A stretch of 64,000 bases of DNA, from assembly GCF_027667425.1 (NCBI RefSeq), contig NZ_JAQEGR010000009.1, forward strand, positions 1 through 64,000, in the 5' to 3' direction. Under the pieces are notes generated by a model. That model ran no database searches, was not told the DNA's origin, and worked only from the letters and a program-made list of their open reading frames with translations. This document shows, in pieces, positions 1 through 6,183 of this stretch (positions are counted from its first letter, which is position 1; every line of letters begins with the position of its first letter). This DNA is from Fusicatenibacter saccharivorans (GTDB taxonomy: Bacteria; Bacillota; Clostridia; Lachnospirales; Lachnospiraceae). Made by a program: the position numbers and the translations under genes.

Positions 1-64
1 GCCGATATTTTGTCTGCCGCCTAAAGCGGTCTGAAGCACGTGACTTTAGTCATGTGAGGTTCAC
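1..64 (+). mobile_element. Right end of an IS200/IS605-type element (partial)
   Basis: The segment carries an almost perfect hairpin, CACGTGACT at 38-46 against AGTCATGTG at 48-56, followed by AGGTTCAC. A GAAGC-hairpin-(G)GTTCAC arrangement is the usual look of the right end of IS200/IS605 elements, which in TnpB-bearing members is also the 3' end of the guide (omega) RNA. The open frame ending at the TAA of 22-24 could be the last codons of a tnpB gene lying before the window. Directly after position 64 a HEPN-domain reading frame starts mid-domain, so the element seems to have inserted into that gene. These elements make no target duplication, consistent with the single clean junction. The rest of the element is outside the window. 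Confidence 0.5.
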
Positions 65-388
65 GATTATAAAGGAGCCAATAACAGGGCATACTATTCT
101 ATTTTTCATGCAATTAAGGCAGTACATGCTGTAAGCGGTAAAGCATATAAAAGGCATAAGGATGCTGTGGCTAACTTCAATAAGGATTATGTGAAAACAT
201 CAGTGTTTCCAAGAGAAATGGGAAGGAAAATCGGACAGGCAGAAGAGATTCGCCATGCCAGCGATTATGATGATTTTTATATTGCAAGTAAAGAAGAATC
301 AGAACGGCAGATTTCAGTTGCAGATGAATTTATAATTCTGGCAGAAAAATATTGTATGGAACAGCTTGAAAAACAAAAGGAAAATTGA
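65..388 (+). pseudogene. HEPN-domain protein, 5'-truncated
   Basis: From codon 65 the frame reads DYKGANNRAYYSIFHAIKAV and continues to the TGA at 386-388, about 107 residues. The NRAYYSIFHA stretch is the conserved helix of the minimal HEPN family, whose members are usually RNases or toxins paired with a nucleotidyltransferase or a small antitoxin. The stop TAG at 47-49 lies in frame just upstream and no ATG exists before the HEPN motif, so the N-terminal 20-30 residues have been lost at the mobile-element junction. A GTG at 167 would only yield a 73-residue tail. Residues expected at the C-terminus (a charged helix ending EQLEKQKEN) are present. The gene is probably inactive unless it is read through from the inserted element. 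Confidence 0.6.
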
Positions 389-403
389 AATGAACGAGGA
401 TGC

Positions 404-428
404 CCCTCAGGGTTTGAAGCCCTGAGGG
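404..428 (+). terminator. Hairpin after HEPN gene
   Basis: CCCTCAGGG at 404-412 pairs perfectly with CCCTGAGGG at 420-428 around a 7-base loop. The tail (ATATTTTATG) is only weakly T-rich, so this could be a terminator or a small inserted palindrome; it interrupts a short reading frame that opens with the ATG at 390. Confidence 0.4.
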
Positions 429-437
429 ATATTTTAT

Positions 438-623
438 GTAAAAGTATATTATTCTAATAAGCGCAACGGATGCTCCACATACCACAATGGAAATATTATA
501 GCTGAGGAGATTCCGCCGGAATTGCTTTCTTATATGGAAGAAGTATTACCGGAAAAGAAGGAGCTGGATACGGAAATTGTTCTGGATACAATGATAAATG
601 TAAATGAATTTTTGAAGAACTAA
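438..623 (+). pseudogene. Short decayed ORF downstream of HEPN gene
   Basis: The frame from GTA 438 to the TAA at 621-623 reads as a plausible 61-residue protein (begins VKVYYSNKRNGCSTYHNG, acidic C-terminal half), but it has no ATG, GTG or TTG start in frame. An ATG at 390, two bases after the HEPN stop, opens a different frame that ends inside the hairpin at 404-428. This suggests a second gene of the HEPN operon, possibly the antitoxin partner, broken by the hairpin insertion or by a frameshift. I do not recognise the family. Confidence 0.3.
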
Positions 624-640
624 TGTTCGCATCATATATA
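612..640 (+). promoter_or_regulatory. uvrB promoter with SOS (LexA/DinR) box
   Basis: TTGAAG (612-617) and TATATA (635-640) are spaced by 17 bases. The spacer holds GAACTAATGTTC (617-628), a perfect GAAC-N4-GTTC match to the Gram-positive LexA/DinR box, so bound LexA would cover the promoter. A second possible -10 TATAAT lies at 660-665. The transcript would have a leader of roughly 200 bases, which contains an inverted repeat (GAATTCGTCGA 746-756 / TCGACGAATT 790-799). Confidence 0.7.
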
Positions 641-848
641 CAATTTTAAATTTCCATGATATAATATCTCTTACATTTGAGTGTTAATTCGTCCACGTTA
701 GTTTTACTACTTTTTATCAGTCTATAAAATATCGGGTGGTGAACAGAATTCGTCGAGAGGCATATTCGGCTAAAATCAGAGAATGTGCTTCGACGAATTT
801 CTGACTGATAGACGAACTTTTTTGATATAAAAACCAGGAGGTGCTTTT

Positions 849-2849
849 TTGCAGAATTCACAACAAATATTCAAATTACACTCCGAATACCAGCCTACAG
901 GCGACCAGCCCCAGGCAATCGAAAAACTGGTCAAAGGCTTTCAAGAAGGCAATCAATGCGAGACTTTGCTGGGCGTTACAGGTTCCGGCAAGACCTTTAC
1001 CATGGCAAATGTTATTGCACAGTTAAATAAGCCAACCTTGATCATAGCGCACAATAAAACACTTGCAGCACAGCTGTACGGTGAGTTTAAGGAATTCTTC
1101 CCTGAGAATGCAGTAGAATATTTTGTCTCCTACTACGACTACTACCAGCCGGAGGCTTACGTGCCGTCTTCGGATACGTATATTGCGAAGGACTCTGCGC
1201 GGAACGATGAGATTGATAAGCTGCGGCTTTCCGCGACTTCTGCACTGAGTGAGCGGAACGATGTCATTGTGGTTTCCAGTGTTTCGTGTATCTATGGAAT
1301 CGGAAGCCCGAAGGACTACATGGAGATGATTATTTCGCTCCGCCCGGGAATGGAAAAGGACCGGGACGATGTGATCCGGCAGTTGATTGATATTCAGTAT
1401 GACCGGAATGATATGGATTTCCACCGCGGTACGTTCCGCGTGCGCGGTGATGTATTGGAGATTTTTCCGGCGGAAGAGACGGACAAGGCGGTGCGCGTCG
1501 AGTTCTTCGGGGATGAGATTGACCGTCTGGTGCAGATCGATACGCTGACGGGTGAAATCTTATGTGAACTGAACCATATCGCAATCTTTCCGGCCTCCCA
1601 CTACGTTGTGCCGATGGACACGATCCTGAAAGCAACAGGCGAGATTGAAAAGGATATGGAAGAGCAGGTGAAGTTCTTCAAGCACGAGGGAAAACTGATC
1701 GAGGCCCAGCGCATCGAGGAGCGGACCAATTTCGATATTGAGATGCTCAAAGAAACCGGCATCTGTTCCGGCATCGAAAACTATTCGCGTTACCTCTCCG
1801 GATTAAAGCCAGGCGAGCCGCCCTACACACTGATGGACTATTTCGGAGATGATTTCCTCATCATCGTGGATGAGTCGCATAAGACTGTTCCGCAGATCCG
1901 CAGCATGTATGCCGGCGACCAGTCGCGGAAATCGACGCTGGTGGACTATGGATTCCGTCTGCCGTCCGCAAAAGACAACCGTCCGTTGAACTTCGGCGAG
2001 TTCGAGGACCGGATCGATCAGATCCTCTTCGTATCTGCCACGCCGGGCGACTACGAGGCAGACCACGAGCTGCTGCGCGCCGAACAGATCATCCGCCCGA
2101 CCGGCCTTCTCGACCCGGATGTCGAGGTGCGCCCGGTGGAGGGACAGATCGACGATCTGATTTCGGAAGTAAAGAAAGAAACTGAAAAACACAACAAAGT
2201 TCTCGTGACGACGCTGACGAAGCGTATGGCAGAGGATCTGACCGACTATATGAAAGAGGCCGGCATCCGCGTGCGCTACCTGCACTCCGATATCGACACC
2301 CTGGAACGGACCGAGATCATCCGTGATATGCGTCTCGATGTCTTCGATGTGCTCGTCGGCATCAACCTTCTGCGTGAGGGTCTCGACATCCCGGAAATCA
2401 CACTCGTGGCGATCCTGGATGCCGATAAAGAAGGTTTCCTGCGTTCCGAAACCTCCCTGATCCAGACCATCGGCCGTGCCGCGCGAAACAGCGAGGGCCA
2501 TGTTATCATGTACGCCGATGTGATGACCGATTCCATGCGCCTCGCGATCGACGAGACGAAGCGCCGCCGTGCCCTGCAGGAAGCCTACAACAAAGAACAC
2601 GGCATCACTCCGACCACCATCAAAAAAGCCGTCCGCGATCTCATCAGCATTTCGAAAGAAGTGGCAAAGACAGAAGAAAAGATGGAAAAAGACCCGGAGT
2701 CCATGAGCCGCGAAGAACTGGAAAAACTGATCGGCCAGGTACAGAAACAGATGAAAGCCGCTGCCGCCGAACTCAACTTCGAAATGGCCGCCGAGCTGCG
2801 TGACAAAATGATCACACTGAAGAAGAGCCTGGATGACATGGAAGAATAA
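849..2849 (+). CDS. uvrB: Excinuclease ABC subunit B
   Basis: UvrB is the damage-verifying helicase-like subunit of nucleotide excision repair; it is loaded by UvrA and recruits UvrC. The 666 residues match the family length. Walker A GVTGSGKT lies at residues 42-49, the beta-hairpin segment YYDYYQPEAYVP follows near residue 95, the Walker B-type DESH is present, helicase motif VI is SLIQTIGRAARN, and the C-terminal UVR domain (EELEKLIGQVQKQMKAA) that contacts UvrC is intact. The start is a TTG at 849, chosen because AGGAGGT sits at 836-842 and translation gives the expected N-terminal FKLHSEYQPTGDQP. An SOS-type operator overlaps the promoter. A terminator follows at once, so it is monocistronic; uvrA and uvrC are not in the window. 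Confidence 0.97.
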   Translation: MQNSQQIFKLHSEYQPTGDQPQAIEKLVKGFQEGNQCETLLGVTGSGKTFTMANVIAQLNKPTLIIAHNKTLAAQLYGEFKEFFPENAVEYFVSYYDYYQPEAYVPSSDTYIAKDSARNDEIDKLRLSATSALSERNDVIVVSSVSCIYGIGSPKDYMEMIISLRPGMEKDRDDVIRQLIDIQYDRNDMDFHRGTFRVRGDVLEIFPAEETDKAVRVEFFGDEIDRLVQIDTLTGEILCELNHIAIFPASHYVVPMDTILKATGEIEKDMEEQVKFFKHEGKLIEAQRIEERTNFDIEMLKETGICSGIENYSRYLSGLKPGEPPYTLMDYFGDDFLIIVDESHKTVPQIRSMYAGDQSRKSTLVDYGFRLPSAKDNRPLNFGEFEDRIDQILFVSATPGDYEADHELLRAEQIIRPTGLLDPDVEVRPVEGQIDDLISEVKKETEKHNKVLVTTLTKRMAEDLTDYMKEAGIRVRYLHSDIDTLERTEIIRDMRLDVFDVLVGINLLREGLDIPEITLVAILDADKEGFLRSETSLIQTIGRAARNSEGHVIMYADVMTDSMRLAIDETKRRRALQEAYNKEHGITPTTIKKAVRDLISISKEVAKTEEKMEKDPESMSREELEKLIGQVQKQMKAAAAELNFEMAAELRDKMITLKKSLDDMEE

Positions 2850-2883
2850 AAAATGAGAAATAAAAAAGAAGAAAAGAGCATGA

Positions 2884-2932
2884 AAAAAAGCGTGCCGGAA
2901 AAGCGACAGAAAACTTTCCGGCACGCTTTTTT
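2884..2932 (+). terminator. Terminator of uvrB
   Basis: AAAAAAGCGTGCCGGAAA (2884-2901) pairs with its complement at 2915-2932, ending in six T. The flanking A and T runs allow use on either strand. Confidence 0.9.
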
Positions 2933-2997
2933 GCGTCCGATTTTGATTCCTTCTTGTTCAGAATTGACGCAAAATAAGAATACCATTATAATATAAA

Positions 2998-3017
2998 ATA
3001 CGACCAAACGGTCGTAT
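2998..3017. promoter_or_regulatory. Perfect palindrome, candidate XRE operator
   Basis: ATACGACC-AAAC-GGTCGTAT is a perfect 8+8 palindrome downstream of the small XRE gene on the minus strand. Degenerate versions of the same ACC-N4-GGT core occur in front of both XRE genes (3310-3330, 4136-4154) and at 4168-4185, which suggests that it is an operator for one or both regulators. Confidence 0.5.
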
Positions 3018-3060
3018 CAAAACGAAAAACACAAAAATAAAAAAGACAACAATAAAAAAA

Positions 3061-3279
3061 TTAATCGCCGAATTTTCTCTTTTTACTGGAAACACTCAGC
3101 AGATAGTCGACCGAGCAGTCATAGAACCGTGCAAGCCGGATCACATAGTCGATCGGGATGTCGCGGATTCCTTTTTCGTAGCGGGAATAGACGTCGCGGT
3201 TGCATTCGAGCAGGGCAGAAATCTCTTTGATGGTGAGATCCTGATCGATCCGCATATCTTCAATTCTCTGGTATTTCAT
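3061..3279 (-). CDS. Small XRE-family regulator (copy 1)
   Basis: A 72-residue protein that is almost entirely a Cro/CI-type helix-turn-helix: the HTH covers about residues 10-60 (DLTIKEISALLECNRDVYSR), followed by a short helix and basic tail SSKKRKFGD. No other domain is present, so it is a stand-alone DNA-binding protein acting in the cytoplasm. The start ATG (complement of 3277-3279) was preferred to the ATG at 3291 because AAAGGATGG precedes it at good spacing and because its paralogue at 3895-4113 starts with the same MKYQR. A palindromic ACC-AAAC-GGT motif 30-50 bases upstream suggests autoregulation. About 60 percent identical to copy 2. The target genes are unknown. Confidence 0.85.
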   Translation of the reverse strand: MKYQRIEDMRIDQDLTIKEISALLECNRDVYSRYEKGIRDIPIDYVIRLARFYDCSVDYLLSVSSKKRKFGD

Positions 3280-3309
3280 ACGTTGTACCATCCTTTCAGA
3301 TTCAAACCC

Positions 3310-3330
3310 ATACTACCAAACGGTTGGATG
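3310..3330. promoter_or_regulatory. Candidate operator upstream of XRE copy 1
   Basis: CATACTACCAAACGGTTGG shares the ACC-AAAC-GGT core with the perfect palindrome at 2998-3017. It lies about 30 bases in front of the XRE start on the minus strand, where a promoter is expected. Confidence 0.4.
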
Positions 3331-3394
3331 GACAAAGTTAAATCAGATCATATGGTCGCAAATTGGAGAATGGGGCGGGAGAGAGAAACGGCGG

Positions 3395-3817
3395 GTGAAG
3401 ACAGCCTGTGCAGAAAACAGAAAAATATGTACGGCAGAAATGGGGGAACGAATGGGAAAAGCAGAAAGAATAGAAATAGAAGATTTTGTCCAGAATATAG
3501 TGGAACGGATGGAGACGCCGGAAGCGTTTGAAAAAATGATCAGCCGGGAGGAAGAATGCGAAGCGCAGGGGCAGGAGAGCCGTCTGAGGGATGTGCTGAA
3601 GAAAGAATGGCCGGTGGACGAAAAGGGAGAGCGTATCTATCAGATCACTAATATATATGAAGAAAAAGCAGAAGAACTCCTCATTGTAGAACTGTATACC
3701 GGCATCCACCTGGAAAACGGAGTCCCGTGCGGGCATTTTACGCTGTATCTCTGCGGGGAGCCGGACGGATGGAAACTCAGCGAAACGCGGATGATGGAAT
3801 ATCTGCAGAATCTGTAA
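3395..3817 (+). CDS. Hypothetical protein between the two XRE genes
   Basis: I do not recognise this family. The frame encodes up to 140 residues, soluble, acidic, with a helical N-terminal half (EIEDFVQNIVERMETPEAF) and a strand-rich C-terminal half (LYTGIHLENGVPCGHFTLYL). The listed start is the GTG at 3395, with GGGAGAG some distance upstream; ATGs at 3440 and 3452 are equally plausible and the protein sequence looks natural from MGERMGKAER. It lies convergent to neither neighbour: it is transcribed away from XRE copy 1 and toward XRE copy 2. The ACC-AAAC-GGT operator at 3310-3330 sits between it and XRE copy 1, so it could be a regulatory target. Confidence 0.6.
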   Translation: MKTACAENRKICTAEMGERMGKAERIEIEDFVQNIVERMETPEAFEKMISREEECEAQGQESRLRDVLKKEWPVDEKGERIYQITNIYEEKAEELLIVELYTGIHLENGVPCGHFTLYLCGEPDGWKLSETRMMEYLQNL

Positions 3818-3894
3818 ACGAAAAAGCAAAACAAGGAGAACAGGGAAAAGAAAAACTGTCCTCCTGCTTTTGCTGCGGCGGAGACACTGAAAAG

Positions 3895-4113
3895 TCAGGA
3901 TCCATACGGCCGCTTCTCATCGCTGATGCCGACCAGATAATCCAGACTGACCTGATACAGCTCCGCCAGACGGATGGCAATGGAGATCGGCAGCTGCCGG
4001 ACGCCTTTTTCATATCGGGTATACACATCGCGGTTGCAGCCGAGATAGTCGGCAACCTGGCGGATCGTCAGATCGTGGTCCGTGCGCAGATCCTCCAGTC
4101 TCTGATATTTCAT
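3895..4113 (-). CDS. Small XRE-family regulator (copy 2)
   Basis: A 72-residue Cro/CI-type HTH protein, clearly a paralogue of the product of 3061-3279: both begin MKYQR, share the LTI...CNRDVY.RYEKG.R core, and end in a short charged tail. The HTH spans about residues 10-60. The start ATG (complement 4111-4113) has GAGGTGATG at ideal spacing. Two ACC-N4-GGT-like sites (4136-4154 and 4168-4185) lie within 75 bases upstream, consistent with self-repression or cross-repression by the two copies. Convergent with the hypothetical gene at 3395-3817. Confidence 0.85.
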   Translation of the reverse strand: MKYQRLEDLRTDHDLTIRQVADYLGCNRDVYTRYEKGVRQLPISIAIRLAELYQVSLDYLVGISDEKRPYGS

Positions 4114-4135
4114 GATTCATCACCTCTGAGAAAAT

Positions 4136-4185
4136 GCTACTAAATGGTCGTATCGAAATGGCAGAATCCTACCATACGGCTATAG
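4136..4185. promoter_or_regulatory. Two candidate XRE operators upstream of copy 2
   Basis: GCTACTAAATGGTCGTATC (4136-4154) and TCCTACCATACGGCTATAG (4167-4185) resemble the palindrome at 2998-3017. Tandem sites before an XRE gene are the typical arrangement for autoregulation. Confidence 0.4.
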
Positions 4186-4296
4186 CGCCTTTGAAACAGT
4201 AGAATGCAATAAAAAAGAAAAGTCAGATTCCTTTTCAGAAAGAAAACGGTTTATACTTTTTTCACAATTTCTTCATAGAAAAACCGGGAAAAGGTG

Positions 4297-4325
4297 TTGA
4301 CAAACAAAAGGCAGAGTGCTATCTT
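4297..4325 (+). promoter_or_regulatory. hrcA-grpE-dnaK promoter
   Basis: TTGACA (4297-4302), 17 bases, TATCTT (4320-4325): a sigma-A type promoter immediately upstream of CIRCE. GAGTGCTA at 4314-4321, within the spacer and -10, looks like an additional CIRCE half-site. Confidence 0.75.
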
Positions 4326-4338
4326 AAGAGCATAGATG

Positions 4339-4365
4339 TTAGCACTCCACTGAAACGAGTGCTAA
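4339..4365. promoter_or_regulatory. CIRCE element (HrcA operator)
   Basis: TTAGCACTC (4339-4347), nine bases, GAGTGCTAA (4357-4365): an exact match to the CIRCE consensus. HrcA bound here represses the operon that it heads; heat shock titrates the GroE-dependent repressor and releases it. It lies just after the transcription start expected from the promoter at 4297-4325. Confidence 0.97.
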
Positions 4366-4397
4366 CAGGACTATACAACAGGAAGGAGCTTATCTTA

Positions 4398-5456
4398 GTG
4401 GATACAGAATTGGATGAAAGAAAAAGAAAAATATTAAAAGCGATCATCCAGACGTATCTGGAAACGGGTGAACCGGTCGGCTCAAGAACGATTTCCAAAT
4501 ACACGGATTTGAATTTAAGCTCCGCCACAATCCGGAATGAAATGTCCGATCTGGAAGAGATGGGTTACATCTTACAGCCCCACACTTCCGCAGGACGCAT
4601 TCCTTCCGATAAAGGCTACCGCCTCTATGTAGATGAGCTGATGCGGGAAAAAGAACAGGAAGTTGCAGACATCAAAAACATGGTCATTGAAAAAACAGAC
4701 CGAATGGAAAAAGTTCTGCAGCAGGTTGTCAAAGTCCTCGCTTCATCTACCAACTATGCAACGTTGATTACAGGACCGGAATATCACAGAAATAAAGTGA
4801 AATTCATCCAGCTCTCAAAAGTCAATGAAGAGCAGCTCCTGGCCGTCATCGTCGTAGAAGGCAACCTGGTGAAAAACCAGATGATCGACCTCGACGAGAC
4901 CATCAACGATGAACAGATATTAAAGCTGAACCTGCTTCTGAACACACAGCTCAATGGCCTGACCATTGAAGAAATCAATCTTGGCATGATTAAGAAGATG
5001 AAAGAGCAGGCAGGCATCCACTCCGGCATCATCAGCAAAGTGGTCGATACCGTAGCGGAAGCCATCGCAGTCAGCGAAGAAGATGTGCCGGTGTACACCA
5101 GCGGCGCAACCAACATTTTCAAGTACCCTGAGCTTTCCGACAGCAGCAAAGCCAGCCAGCTGATCTCCACATTCGAGGAACGGCAGAAACTGGTCGATAT
5201 GATCAAAGGAGCTGCCGAGGAGCAGGACGGAGAGGAAAATACCGGTATTCAGGTATACATCGGAAATGAATCTTCGATGGAACCCTTACGGGACTGCAGC
5301 GTGGTCACCACCACATACGATATGGGAAACGGTATGCGCGGAACAATCGGTATCGTGGGACCAAAGCGGATGGATTACGAAAATGTGGTAGATAACCTGA
5401 AAACATTAAAAGTTCAACTGGACGCCGTCTTCAAAAAGCCGGACACAGGTGAGTAG
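4398..5456 (+). CDS. hrcA: Heat-inducible transcription repressor HrcA
   Basis: HrcA binds CIRCE and shuts off class I heat-shock genes. The protein is 352 residues, normal for the family. The N-terminal winged helix (ILKAIIQTYLETGEPVGSRT and SATIRNEMSDLEEMGYI) is followed by the GAF-like HrcA domain with the usual inserted segment. The start is the GTG at 4398, with GGAAGGAG at 4381-4388; longer frames that begin inside CIRCE (4359) have no ribosome site. It is the first gene of hrcA-grpE-dnaK, 16 bases before grpE, and is self-regulated through CIRCE. Confidence 0.96.
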   Translation: MDTELDERKRKILKAIIQTYLETGEPVGSRTISKYTDLNLSSATIRNEMSDLEEMGYILQPHTSAGRIPSDKGYRLYVDELMREKEQEVADIKNMVIEKTDRMEKVLQQVVKVLASSTNYATLITGPEYHRNKVKFIQLSKVNEEQLLAVIVVEGNLVKNQMIDLDETINDEQILKLNLLLNTQLNGLTIEEINLGMIKKMKEQAGIHSGIISKVVDTVAEAIAVSEEDVPVYTSGATNIFKYPELSDSSKASQLISTFEERQKLVDMIKGAAEEQDGEENTGIQVYIGNESSMEPLRDCSVVTTTYDMGNGMRGTIGIVGPKRMDYENVVDNLKTLKVQLDAVFKKPDTGE

Positions 5457-5472
5457 AAAGGTGGAATGATCA

Positions 5473-6117
5473 GTGAGCGAAGAAAATAGAAAGAAAGAGG
5501 AAACCATGGAAGAACCTACACGCGAGATGGAAAAAGAAACCGGAGCAGAGACCGATCTGCCGGAAACCGAACCGGCTGCGGAGCAGGAAGAAGCAAAGAA
5601 AGCAGCAGAGGCAAAAGAAGCGGAAGCTGCAGAAGAAACTGCTGAGGATGGCAAAGAACGAAAGTTCTTCAAAAAGAAAAAAGATAAAAAAGATGAGAAA
5701 ATCGAAGAGCTGACTGACCGCCTGACCCGTCAGATGGCAGAGTTCGATAACTTCCGCAAACGCACCGAAAAAGAAAAAGCAAATATGTATGCCATTGGAG
5801 CAAAAGACATCATCGAGAAGATTCTTCCGGTTGTTGACAGCTTCGAGCGCGGACTTGCAACGGTGGAAAACCCGGAGGAAGATCCGTTCGCAGACGGCAT
5901 GAATAAAGTATACAAACAGTTTACCACAGCACTCGATGAACTCGGTGTAACCGTGATCGAGGCCGTTGGAAAGGAATTCGATCCGAACCTGCACAACGCA
6001 GTGATGCATGTGGAGGATGAGGAAGCCGGCGAGAACATCGTCGTAGAAGAGTTCCTGAAGGGCTACATGTACAAAGGTTCCGTAGTCCGTCACAGTATGG
6101 TCAAGGTGGCTAACTAA
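5473..6117 (+). CDS. grpE: Nucleotide exchange factor GrpE
   Basis: GrpE releases ADP from DnaK. The product has 214 residues: about 80 residues of very acidic and lysine-rich low-complexity sequence, a long coiled coil (KIEELTDRLTRQMAEFDNFR), then the beta-wing domain ending in YMYKGSVVRHSMVKVAN, the conserved GrpE end. The start is a GTG at 5473 with AGGTGG at 5458-5463; an ATG at 5506 is a second choice. Co-transcribed with hrcA and dnaK. Confidence 0.95.
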   Translation: MSEENRKKEETMEEPTREMEKETGAETDLPETEPAAEQEEAKKAAEAKEAEAAEETAEDGKERKFFKKKKDKKDEKIEELTDRLTRQMAEFDNFRKRTEKEKANMYAIGAKDIIEKILPVVDSFERGLATVENPEEDPFADGMNKVYKQFTTALDELGVTVIEAVGKEFDPNLHNAVMHVEDEEAGENIVVEEFLKGYMYKGSVVRHSMVKVAN

Positions 6118-6183
6118 GCCTTGAAGATAAATAAATAGAAATTAAACCATTTTTTAGCATAATTCATTGAGGAGGAAACAACA

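Noticed and set aside
1803..2924. 373-codon minus-strand ORF over the 3' half of uvrB
   Set aside because: It crosses the terminator of uvrB and has low-complexity Phe/His-rich composition.
3283..3531. 82-codon plus-strand ORF over the first XRE operator
   Set aside because: It starts in the ribosome-site region of the minus-strand XRE gene and has no motif; the following gene in another frame is more plausible.
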